NCBI GenBank assembly: GCA_016719395.1
Contig: JADJZF010000015.1
Location: 76,722-140,721 of the forward strand
Source of the DNA: Candidatus Amarobacter glycogenicus
GTDB taxonomy: Bacteria > Chloroflexota > Dehalococcoidia > Tepidiformales > Tepidiformaceae
DNA length: 64,000 nt
Direction of reading: 5' to 3'
In this document: piece after piece, positions 7,583 to 14,700 of the stretch
How the letters are laid out: every line of letters starts with the position of its first letter
Numbering within the stretch: position 1 is the first letter of the stretch
Position numbers and translations under genes: made by a program
The notes under the pieces: generated by a model
Told to the model about the DNA's origin: nothing
The model's database searches: none
Seen by the model: the letters and a program-made list of their open reading frames with translations, nothing else

Positions 7583-9098
7583 GCAGTTGCTCGAGTGCCT
7601 CATCGACGAGCCTGGCGAGTTGTTCCGGCCCCAGATCGCCACGGCCACTGGCGGCCGGCATGTCGGCAGAGTCCGCGGCCGCGATGGACCCCATCGCGGC
7701 CGCCAGAGCGTCGCGATCACGCGAGCCATCAACGAGCGGCAACATTCGGCAGATGAACGGGTCCAGCACCACGCTGTTGTGGAACGGCACGGGCACGTCA
7801 CGCTTCCCCGCTTGGGCTGCCATCCGGGCCGGGAGGAATGCCTCGGCTCGCTCGGGGACAGCCATCCCCACCGGCGGCGCCCAGGACCGAAACTCGACTG
7901 CATCGAGCGCGTAAAGCGACAGCAGGATCGCCGGCAGGTCTTCCGCCGCCACGCCATCGTCCCCGCTTAGGAGCGCGCTGAGTTCCGCGAAACTCGGGGC
8001 GGCCGGCTCCGCGGCGTCAAGGGCCTCGATGACTGCCGTGACGCGCGGGTCGCTCACGCGCGCCACGAGCCCCCCGGTCTTCGGGATCAGCCATGGCGGT
8101 TCGGCGTTCCGCGCGAGCCGAGCCCGAAAAGACAGCGACCGTATGGCTTCTTCAGAGATATGACGCTCCAGTGCCACATCGTCGCGGCACACCAGCGACT
8201 TCCGGAACATCCGGTTTACGACGAAGTCGCGGTACTGCTCGAGCGCCACCTGGTTTGGCGAGATGCGGTTCAAGTCCGCTGCAATCGCCTCGGGTAGATC
8301 CCGCACCAGCATCGTGTGGAAGGCCGCATCGCCGAGGTACTGGAGTCCCCGGGCTCTGGCGGCGTCCACGAACTCGTGGAGGTAGAACCCCTTCCCAAGG
8401 TCTTCGAGGTGCTCGTGCATGAGGTAGGAGGGTGGCGCACCGTCGAGCAGTTCCTTCTCGCGCTTGAGCATTCGGTGGTAAATGCCAAGCACCTCGTCGC
8501 TTTCGGCAAAAGTGCCGGAGGACTCAACAAGGAACTTCAAGAGCGCCCCCGCCTGGTCCGTCCGCTCTCCGGGCTCCGGGAAGTGTCGGGAGTGAAAGCG
8601 AAGCATCTCGCCCACCGGGGCGCGCATGTGGAAGCCGGGGAGGGTGTTGTAGCTGATGAACGCAATCCCTTGCGGCGTCAGCAGGCGGCGGCACGCGGCA
8701 AGGATCGCTTGTTGAACATCCGGCGCGACCCACGAGAAGACACCATGGCAGACGATGTAGTCGAACTCGCGTTGCCACTCGACCGCTTCGCGGACGTCCG
8801 TTGTGGCCAATTCGACGTTGGTGATCCCGTATTCCGCAAGCGCCTTGCGTCCCAGCGCGATCTGGCGCCCCGAAGGGTCGATGCCCACGAACTCGCATCC
8901 GGGAAGCGAGTAGGCCATCGCCAGAAGGTTCATACCGGTCGCGCAGCCGATTTCGAGCACGCGGCAGCGCTCGATCGGGGCGGGAGTCATGCCGAAGAGG
9001 CGGCCGACGGTCGCCAGGTGCTCGGGGTGGCTGCCGACGACGAGTCCGCCCTCGTAGGGCATCTCGTCATAACTGGCGTGGGCGGCAGCCGTGACCAT
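7557..9098 (-). CDS. SAM-dependent methyltransferase with PKMT-type regulatory domain
   Basis: A 513-residue protein. An N-terminal class I methyltransferase fold is clear: VLEIGCATGMNLLAMA (SAM-binding, about 45-60), GIDPS, VCHGVFSWV and the post-motif QGIAFISYNTLPG. After about residue 220 comes the helical methyltransferase regulatory domain seen in protein-lysine methyltransferases of the PKMT type, ending in a winged-helix-like tail (LVDEALEQLLRAGLLV). The substrate is unknown; outer-surface proteins are modified by rickettsial relatives. Start ATG 9098 is preferred over the TTG one codon upstream. It is transcribed divergently from the DUF4332 gene. Confidence 0.8.
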   Translation of the reverse strand: MVTAAAHASYDEMPYEGGLVVGSHPEHLATVGRLFGMTPAPIERCRVLEIGCATGMNLLAMAYSLPGCEFVGIDPSGRQIALGRKALAEYGITNVELATTDVREAVEWQREFDYIVCHGVFSWVAPDVQQAILAACRRLLTPQGIAFISYNTLPGFHMRAPVGEMLRFHSRHFPEPGERTDQAGALLKFLVESSGTFAESDEVLGIYHRMLKREKELLDGAPPSYLMHEHLEDLGKGFYLHEFVDAARARGLQYLGDAAFHTMLVRDLPEAIAADLNRISPNQVALEQYRDFVVNRMFRKSLVCRDDVALERHISEEAIRSLSFRARLARNAEPPWLIPKTGGLVARVSDPRVTAVIEALDAAEPAAPSFAELSALLSGDDGVAAEDLPAILLSLYALDAVEFRSWAPPVGMAVPERAEAFLPARMAAQAGKRDVPVPFHNSVVLDPFICRMLPLVDGSRDRDALAAAMGSIAAADSADMPAASGRGDLGPEQLARLVDEALEQLLRAGLLVD

Positions 9099-9236
9099 CA
9101 ACGCCCATTCTGAGGCGCGGAGCTCCCGCGTCGCAATCTGGCCCGGTCGTCGGGGAGGGGGCTTTCTCGGCGACTATCTGGGGTTAGAATGTGCTCGCAT
9201 CGCCGGTCCCCGCTGGCGGTGGCGAAGGAGGTAAAG

Positions 9237-9641
9237 ATGACGAAGATCATCGAGATCGAAGGAATCGGCGAAAAGTACGCCGCGGCGCTCGAAGGCGCTG
9301 GTGTTGCCACCGTCGAGGCGTTGCTCGACACAGCCGGCTCGGCTTCGGGTCGCCAGGCACTCGCCGAAAAGACGGGCGTCACCCCCCAGCGCGTGCTCGA
9401 GTGGGTCAACCGCGCCGACCTCATGCGAATCAAGGGTGTCGGTTCGGAGTATTCCGACCTGCTCGAAGCAGCCGGCGTCGACACAGTGAAGGAACTTGCC
9501 ACCCGTCGCCCCGACAACCTCCACGCAAAGCTGGAGGAGGTGAACACGGCGAAGAGCCTCGTCCGTCGAACGCCGACCGCCGCCGAAGTGGAGAAGTGGG
9601 TCGCAGAGGCGAAGACACTCCCTCAGAAGGTCACGCACTAG
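9237..9641 (+). CDS. DUF4332 helix-hairpin-helix protein
   Basis: A 134-residue protein with two helix-hairpin-helix-like repeats: IEGIGEKYAAALEGAGV (about 7-23) and IKGVGSEYSDLLEAAGV (about 65-81). This is the DUF4332 pattern, related to the non-specific DNA- or RNA-binding HhH of helicases and polymerases. A strong ribosome site (gaaggaggtaaag) fixes ATG 9237. It leads a small unit with the 56-residue gene that follows after 13 bases. Function is not known. Confidence 0.8.
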   Translation: MTKIIEIEGIGEKYAAALEGAGVATVEALLDTAGSASGRQALAEKTGVTPQRVLEWVNRADLMRIKGVGSEYSDLLEAAGVDTVKELATRRPDNLHAKLEEVNTAKSLVRRTPTAAEVEKWVAEAKTLPQKVTH

Positions 9642-9654
9642 CCCGGGAGGACTC

Positions 9655-9825
9655 ATGGAAGACCAGATAGCGAAAGTTATCGCCGAAAAAGCCGGGATCG
9701 ATCCCGTCGCTGCCCAGAAGGCGGCTGCGGCCGTCATCGGGTTCATCAAAGAGAACCCTGACAAGATTACGGCCCTTCTCGGAGGGCCGAAAGCTGGGAT
9801 CGTCTCCAGGCTTTTCGGGAAGTAA
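9655..9825 (+). CDS. Small alpha-helical protein, 56 residues
   Basis: A short gene with a good ribosome site (cccgggagga) 13 bases after the DUF4332 stop, closed by a strong terminator. The product begins MEDQIAKVIAEKAGID, continues with an Ala-rich helix and FIKENPDKITALLGG, and ends SRLFGK. The NPDKITALLG pattern resembles small helical DUF937/DUF2780-like proteins, but I cannot assign a family with confidence. Likely cytoplasmic. Confidence 0.7.
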   Translation: MEDQIAKVIAEKAGIDPVAAQKAAAAVIGFIKENPDKITALLGGPKAGIVSRLFGK

Positions 9826-9843
9826 CTCCCGAACACTTCCACT

Positions 9844-9880
9844 GAGTGCCCGCCGGGCCCCGGCGGGCACTCCCCTTTCT
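9844..9880 (+). terminator. Rho-independent terminator after the DUF4332 unit
   Basis: GAGTGCCCGCCG (9844-9855) and its complement (9861-9872) make a 12-bp stem with a 5-base loop, followed by cccctttct. It sits 18 bases after the 56-residue gene and before the ribosome site of the sulfurtransferase gene. Confidence 0.85.
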
Positions 9881-9902
9881 GGTGCCGGCGAAGGAGTTCC
9901 GA

Positions 9903-10781
9903 ATGCCCGTTCGAGAGGACTTTCTCGCGAGCAGCGACTGGCTGGCCGGCCATCTCGATGATGAGCACCTCCGGGTGCTCGATTGCACGGTATTCCTGAG
10001 GGCCAGACCAGAGGGTGGCCCCGGCTACCTTGTGGAGACCGGCGAAGCGGAATGGCTCGGGGGCCATATCCCCGGTTCGATTTACGCCGACCTCCACAAC
10101 GACTTGAGCGACAGGTCGAGCGCCCTTCGGTTCATGATGCCCCCGGCTGCCCAGTTCGAGACGGCGATGGGTAGCTATGGCGTGGGAAACGACTCGAAGG
10201 TCGTGCTCTACGACAGGGCCGGGAACATGTGGGCCGCACGCGTTTGGTGGATGCTGCGGGCCTTCGGATTTGATAACGCGCGAGTCCTCGATGGGGGCTG
10301 GAAGCGCTGGACGGACGACGGGCATCCAGTGGAGACCGGGCCAGTCGGACGCGCACCAGGCAGATTTACGGTCGTTCCTCGGCCCAGGTTGATCGCCAGC
10401 CGGGATGAGGTCCTCGAGCTTGTGCGTTCGGGAGACGCCTGCATCGTGAATGCCCTCAACGGCGCGCAGTTCCGGGGTGAGGTCGCGCCCTATGGCCGAC
10501 CGGGCCGAATCGCTGGCAGCGTCCACGTCCCTGCAATCGGCGATGCCGGGGTGGTGGACCATCGGACCCAGACTTTCGGCAGCGTCGAGGAGATCCTTGC
10601 CCGCTTCATTGAGGCAGGGGCCGAACCCGACCGGCGGTTGATCGCCTACTGCGGTGGTGGGATCGCGGCCAGCAGTACAGCATTCGCCGCGGTCATGGCG
10701 GGCTTCCGCGATGTGGCGGTCTACGACGCTTCGCTATCCGAATGGGCGGCCGACCCAACCCTGCCTATGGAGACCGGCTGA
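9903..10781 (+). CDS. Thiosulfate/3-mercaptopyruvate sulfurtransferase
   Basis: A 292-residue tandem rhodanese. The first domain (about 10-145) is the inactive one, containing GHIPGSIYADL and RVLDGGWKRW; the second (about 165-290) has the catalytic loop CGGGIAAS with C250. The family moves sulfur from thiosulfate or mercaptopyruvate to cyanide, thiols or proteins through a Cys persulfide. The start ATG 9903 follows aaggag. It has its own leader downstream of a terminator. The loop differs from the usual CGSGVTA by Gly for Ser and Ala for Thr. Confidence 0.88.
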   Translation: MPVREDFLASSDWLAGHLDDEHLRVLDCTVFLRARPEGGPGYLVETGEAEWLGGHIPGSIYADLHNDLSDRSSALRFMMPPAAQFETAMGSYGVGNDSKVVLYDRAGNMWAARVWWMLRAFGFDNARVLDGGWKRWTDDGHPVETGPVGRAPGRFTVVPRPRLIASRDEVLELVRSGDACIVNALNGAQFRGEVAPYGRPGRIAGSVHVPAIGDAGVVDHRTQTFGSVEEILARFIEAGAEPDRRLIAYCGGGIAASSTAFAAVMAGFRDVAVYDASLSEWAADPTLPMETG

Positions 10782-10820
10782 ACCGGCAGATAGCGGCCCG
10801 ACGAGGTGGATATCACCTTC

Positions 10821-10839
10821 AGTGTGACTTTTGTTCACT
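10821..10839. promoter_or_regulatory. Imperfect Crp/Fnr-like inverted repeat upstream of DUF2249 gene
   Basis: AGTGTGACTTTTGTTCACT carries TGTGA and TTCACT half-sites of the Crp/Fnr type, with one base more between GTGA and TCAC than the canonical six. It lies 34 bases before the DUF2249 start, and a Crp/Fnr-family gene is encoded at 12696-13379. The spacing defect lowers confidence. Confidence 0.35.
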
Positions 10840-10872
10840 CCGGGACGGCCAGAGAGGGTGATCCTTGCTGCC

Positions 10873-11088
10873 ATGGCAACGCAGGAACTCGATAACCGCG
10901 GGTTGTCTCCGCCCGAGCCGATGGTCCGCATCCTCGAAGCCATCGGCTCACTGGGACGAGAGGACAGTCTGCGCGTCTTCATGGATCGTGAGCCGCTCCT
11001 CCTTTACCCGGAACTTGAGCGCAGAGGCTTCGTCTGGGAGTTCGGCCAAGAGGCCGGCGAATCCATCCTGACCATCCGGCGGGCATGA
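10873..11088 (+). CDS. DUF2249-domain protein
   Basis: A 71-residue protein with the DUF2249 pattern: LDNRGLSPPEPMVRILEAIGSL at the N-terminus, and DREPLLLYPELERRGFVWEF in the middle. Members are small TusA-like folds frequently encoded next to hemerythrins, denitrification and nitric-oxide-related genes. Here it is separated by one base from the membrane protein gene, so they are co-translated. ATG 10873 is chosen because the domain begins immediately after it. The exact function is unknown. Confidence 0.78.
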   Translation: MATQELDNRGLSPPEPMVRILEAIGSLGREDSLRVFMDREPLLLYPELERRGFVWEFGQEAGESILTIRRA

Positions 11089-11089
11089 C

Positions 11090-12400
11090 GTGACGGTAGT
11101 GTCTCCGAAGGAGAGCCCGCCGCTTGGCGTGATCATGCCCTTCTTCGTAGTGGCTCCGCTCGGCCTCGCCGCTGCCGGGCTCATGCTTCTGCTCGCCGGC
11201 CACGACGCCTTCCTCGCCGTCAACGTGCCCAGGGTAGTTGCCGCCACGCACGCCGCAGTGCTCGGGTGGCTCACGCTCACGATCATGGGCGCCATCTACC
11301 AGCTTGGCCCCGCGGTTTTCGGTGGCCGGCTCATCTCGCTGCGATTGGTTCGCCTCCAATTCGCCACCCATGTGATTTCGGTGGTTGGTTTCATCCTCGT
11401 TCTCGAACGATGGAACGTGATGGCGATGAGTGTATTCGGGAGCGGAATCGTCATTTCGTTTATCTTGTTTCTGGTAAGTGCGATACCGGCCGTCCAAGCC
11501 TTCCGGCGAGGGTCGGTAGTCCGGGCCTATGTTTCCACCGGAATGGTCTTCCTTGTCGCCGTCGCATGCGTAGGTGCCACGTACCTCGGGACATTGGAGC
11601 ATCTCTGGTTCCCGGTGACGCAGGGGCGCCTTTCCGGGCACGCCCATCTGGGCCTGTTGGGCTGGCTCGGCATCATGGTGATGGGTGTCTCCTACCAACT
11701 AGTTCCGATGTTCCAGGTCGTGCCCAAAGGCACTCCGCGATTTGCCCTCGCGGCCCTCGCAACAACCGCCGTCGCCACGAGCGCCGGCGCCATAACGCTC
11801 ATGACTGACCCGGCGATGCCCGTGAGAGTGGCTGTCGCGGTCGCCATGGCCGCCGGGCCGGCCCTCTGGTTCTACGACGTCGCCCGAATGCTCAGGACGC
11901 GTTCGCGAAGGGTGGCCGACATCCACACCCGTGCGACGGTGCTCGCCCTCGCTTTCCTGGTCCTCGCCGCCATACTCGGTGTCCTCGCAGCCATTGGCGA
12001 ACCGGTGAGCCCGGGGGGGGACCCCGCTCGCCTGCAGCTCGCATACGGCATCGTCGCAATCGGCGGCTGGGCAGGTACGTCCGCGATCGGCAACAGCTTC
12101 AAAATCGTGCCGTTCCTCGTTTGGAATGCTCGTTACCGCGAACGCGCGGGACTCGAACCGGTGCCGCTTGTGGCGGCGCTTGTCAGCGAAACATGGACAC
12201 ACGCCACCCTCGTGATTCACGCCCTGGCGGTGGTCCTTCTGGCAGGTGCGGCACTCCTCGGCCAGCTGACCCTGTTCCGCGCTGGCGGGCTTCTCCTCGC
12301 GCTTGGGGGTTTGAGTGAGTGCCGGGTGTTGCTTTCGATTCTCATTCAGCGGCCGGCCGTGCAACGCGGTTCGGCGCAGGCAGGGCAGGTGACCAGGTGA
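11090..12400 (+). CDS. Polytopic membrane protein related to heme-copper oxidase subunit I / NnrS-like proteins
   Basis: A 436-residue protein with about twelve transmembrane helices. Histidines sit inside or at the ends of helices in oxidase-like contexts: VAATHAAVLGWLTLTIMGAIYQL, GHAHLGLLGWLGIMVMGVSYQLVPMF and ETWTHATLVIHA. The paired H-x-LGW...YQL repeats suggest heme binding as in the cytochrome oxidase/NnrS group, but the full active-site set of a real oxidase is not evident. GTG 11090 is one base after the DUF2249 stop. The 3' end overlaps the DUF59 gene by four bases. A role in nitric oxide or nitrite stress next to the NXR operon is an inference from context. Confidence 0.62.
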   Translation: MTVVSPKESPPLGVIMPFFVVAPLGLAAAGLMLLLAGHDAFLAVNVPRVVAATHAAVLGWLTLTIMGAIYQLGPAVFGGRLISLRLVRLQFATHVISVVGFILVLERWNVMAMSVFGSGIVISFILFLVSAIPAVQAFRRGSVVRAYVSTGMVFLVAVACVGATYLGTLEHLWFPVTQGRLSGHAHLGLLGWLGIMVMGVSYQLVPMFQVVPKGTPRFALAALATTAVATSAGAITLMTDPAMPVRVAVAVAMAAGPALWFYDVARMLRTRSRRVADIHTRATVLALAFLVLAAILGVLAAIGEPVSPGGDPARLQLAYGIVAIGGWAGTSAIGNSFKIVPFLVWNARYRERAGLEPVPLVAALVSETWTHATLVIHALAVVLLAGAALLGQLTLFRAGGLLLALGGLSECRVLLSILIQRPAVQRGSAQAGQVTR

Positions 12401-12699
12401 ACCCTTCAGATCTAGCAGCAGCTCTTGGCGAAGTCCTCGATCCCGAACTCGGGATAGATGTCGTTTCCCTCGGCCTCATCTACAACATCCAGGTCGACGA
12501 AGACGTTGTGGCGGTGGAAATGACGATGACCACCCCGGACTGCCCGATGGGCAGCACTATTGCCGGGATGGCTGCGTCCCGGCTAAACCGCGCCGCCGAT
12601 GGACGTCAGGTCAAGCTCGACCTGGTATTCGAACCCGAGTGGAACATTCGCATGGCGAGCCCCGCTGCGCTGCGACATCTCGGGTTGCCGGTGGGCTAA
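12397..12699 (+). CDS. DUF59/MIP18-family metal-sulfur cluster assembly protein
   Basis: A 100-residue protein with the MIP18 (SufT/PaaD) signature: ALGEVLDPELGIDVVSLGLIYNI and the metal-binding segment MTMTTPDCPMGSTIAGM with one conserved Cys. These proteins help load Fe-S clusters on client enzymes. Its GTG start overlaps the stop of the membrane protein gene (GTGA), giving a three-gene unit with DUF2249. The last four bases overlap the convergent Crp/Fnr gene. Fe-S-rich clients, the NXR subunits, are encoded nearby. Confidence 0.85.
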   Translation: MNPSDLAAALGEVLDPELGIDVVSLGLIYNIQVDEDVVAVEMTMTTPDCPMGSTIAGMAASRLNRAADGRQVKLDLVFEPEWNIRMASPAALRHLGLPVG

Positions 12700-13379
12700 A
12701 GCATCTGGCGAAGAGCACGGAGGTCGCGCACCAGGATTTCCTTGCGGCGGACTTCGACGATGCCGTCAGTCTCCATGACGTGAAGGGTCCGGCTTACAAC
12801 CTCCCGCACGCTGCCGACCAGCGCCGCAAGGTCGTGAAGGGTGACAGTCCGCGAGACGAGGATCCCTTCGGGTGTCTCTCGGCCTTCCTCGCGGGCGGTG
12901 AGATAGATGTAGCGGGCGACCCGTTGCTGCACCGTCTGCAGGCTGATCTGCTCCACCAGCTCCGTGAACGACCGGAGCCGCTTCGCAAAATGGTTCAGCA
13001 CGTCGAGTGCGATCGCTGGCCGCGTGTCTACCAGTCTGCGGAAGACCGCGGAAGGCACCAGGACGATCTGCGACTCTTCCAGTGTCTCGACATGCGCCGG
13101 GTTCGGTCCACCGTCAAAGACGGGCACTTCCCCAAAAGTATCGCCGGCCTGGAGGAGGCGCATGATCTGTTCGCGTCCTTCAGGTCCGGTGCGAAAGAGC
13201 CTCGCACGTCCGTGCAACAACTGGTAGAAGCCCCTGCAGGGTTCGCCTTCTACGGTGACCATCTCGCGCGGCTGGTACGAGCGCACCACGAGCTCTCCGG
13301 AAAGCTTCTCTGCGTCGGCGAGGGTGAGGGTCGCCAGGTGAGGGATATTGAGGACGTCGTGTCCCGTGAATGCGGCCAT
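12696..13379 (-). CDS. Crp/Fnr-family transcriptional regulator
   Basis: A 227-residue regulator. Residues about 10-125 form the cyclic-nucleotide-like sensor barrel (PREMVTVEGEPCRGFYQLLHGRARLF, LLQAGDTFGEVPVFDGG); after the dimer helix comes a Crp winged helix (about 155-225) with recognition region LHDLAALVGSVREVVSRTLHVM. There is no N-terminal Cys cluster of the oxygen-sensing Fnr kind and no clear cAMP-binding RS pair, so the ligand is unknown; Dnr/NnrR-type redox or NO sensing fits the neighbourhood. ATG 13379 gives a normal N-terminus; GTG 13418 is an alternative. A palindromic site lies just upstream. Confidence 0.88.
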   Translation of the reverse strand: MAAFTGHDVLNIPHLATLTLADAEKLSGELVVRSYQPREMVTVEGEPCRGFYQLLHGRARLFRTGPEGREQIMRLLQAGDTFGEVPVFDGGPNPAHVETLEESQIVLVPSAVFRRLVDTRPAIALDVLNHFAKRLRSFTELVEQISLQTVQQRVARYIYLTAREEGRETPEGILVSRTVTLHDLAALVGSVREVVSRTLHVMETDGIVEVRRKEILVRDLRALRQML

Positions 13380-13423
13380 TTGGACATGAGTATGCACCCG
13401 TTCGGGCCTTGGCCGCACATCTC

Positions 13424-13437
13424 GTGATGAATGTCAC
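13424..13437. promoter_or_regulatory. Perfect Crp/Fnr-type palindrome GTGA-N6-TCAC
   Basis: GTGATGAATGTCAC has exact GTGA/TCAC arms with the canonical six-base centre. It lies 45 bases upstream of the Crp/Fnr start codon on the minus strand and 181 bases upstream of the MobB-FmdE gene on the plus strand, so it could serve autoregulation and the nxr operon. Confidence 0.55.
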
Positions 13438-13617
13438 ATTCCCTGAGATCGAACGCGCTCAGTCTGTGCGCATGGATGCCGCCCAAACGTTTCCGGCCGA
13501 CGAGACCAACGACTGGGCAGGGCGTCCAAGAGGTCTCCAGATTCGGTACGAATGGCCATCGACTCAGGCTGTCCGGATCGCGAGTCTTCGCCGAGTAAAG
13601 GCAGGAGCAGCGTAACC

Positions 13618-14700
13618 GTGACCACCAGTTCGCAAGCTCAGGTCCGCCCCTCCGAGATCCGCGCGCCGCGGCCGTTTGTCGGCCCTGCCGTCATCGCCGT
13701 GCGTGGCCCCTCCCGTTCAGGTAAGACCACAATGTGCGAGCGGCTCATCCCCGCCCTCACGACAGAAGGTCTTCGTGTGGCGTGGTTTAAGCGGACACAC
13801 CACACCGTGGACCTTCCGGGAAAAGCATCGGATCGTGTCTGGCTATCGAGTCCCGCAGCCAGCGTCGTCCGCGCAACGGACCGGCTGCTGCTGACCTTGC
13901 CGCCTGGCGGCTCGCAACCACAGGACATGCTCGCCCAGCTCCCAGCAGGTATCGATGTCGTCCTGTTCGAGACGCACGAGCCGCTCCCCTACCCGACGAT
14001 TCTCTCCAGCCAGCTCGACCCTGAGCCATCCGAGAACGTGCTCGGTCGCTGGTCGCTTTACCACGAAGACGCCGCCGTGCTCACGGCGATGCCTGAGATC
14101 CGTAAGTGGCTCCCGGCTGATCGCGAACTCGATATGGCCATGCGAGCTGCGCTGAAGCTCCATGGTGGTCACGGCTGCGCCGGGCTGATCCTCGGCACCC
14201 GCCTGGCACTTACCGGCGCCGCTGCGCTGGGCATCGAAGTGCCGGATACGAAGAAGCGACTTATCGTCGTGAGCGAAACCGACCGCTGCGCGGTCGATGG
14301 TATTCAGGCTGTCACGGGCTGCCGCCCGGGCAAACGAACGCTCCGTTTACTCGACTTCGGGAAGCTTGCGGCAAGCTTTCTCGACGAGCACACGGGACGT
14401 TCTGTCCGGGTGGCAGCCCGTGGCGACCTTCGCGAGCGCGTTGGCGCTACCGGCGAAGGTCGCCATGAGATTCAGCGGGCGGCGTATGCGGCCTGGCCCA
14501 CTGAAGATCTGTTCACTGTCCGCGACACCCCGCTTTCCTTGTCCCAGTACGATCGCCCCGGCCCTCCGAGGGCGCGGGTGCTGTGCGTAACGTGTGGCGA
14601 GGAAGTCTCGGACGGCCGCCACCTTCAAGCCGAACTTGGTCCACAGTGCCGCCCCTGCAGGGCAGGCCTTGACACCCGGAACAAAGGAGCCCTGTTGTGA
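13618..14700 (+). CDS. MobB-FmdE fusion with C-terminal zinc ribbon (molybdenum cofactor maturation)
   Basis: A 360-residue protein. Residues 20-175 are MobB-like, with P-loop GPSRSGKT (30-37) and WFKRTHH; MobB supports GDP addition to molybdopterin. Residues about 178-275 match the FmdE domain: LHGGHGCAGLILGTRLA, VSETDRCAVDGIQAVTGC, LLDFGKLAASF. Residues 323-347 carry a four-Cys zinc ribbon (CVTC and CRPC). GTG 13618 is preferred because gcaggag precedes it. The stop overlaps the nxrA start region, so cofactor supply is translationally coupled to the molybdoenzyme. The MobB helices after the P-loop look shortened. Confidence 0.8.
   Translation: MTTSSQAQVRPSEIRAPRPFVGPAVIAVRGPSRSGKTTMCERLIPALTTEGLRVAWFKRTHHTVDLPGKASDRVWLSSPAASVVRATDRLLLTLPPGGSQPQDMLAQLPAGIDVVLFETHEPLPYPTILSSQLDPEPSENVLGRWSLYHEDAAVLTAMPEIRKWLPADRELDMAMRAALKLHGGHGCAGLILGTRLALTGAAALGIEVPDTKKRLIVVSETDRCAVDGIQAVTGCRPGKRTLRLLDFGKLAASFLDEHTGRSVRVAARGDLRERVGATGEGRHEIQRAAYAAWPTEDLFTVRDTPLSLSQYDRPGPPRARVLCVTCGEEVSDGRHLQAELGPQCRPCRAGLDTRNKGALL

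Noticed and set aside
13427..13615. 62-codon plus-strand frame just before the MobB-FmdE gene
   Set aside because: No ribosome site, no recognisable product, and its start codon lies inside the Crp/Fnr palindrome.
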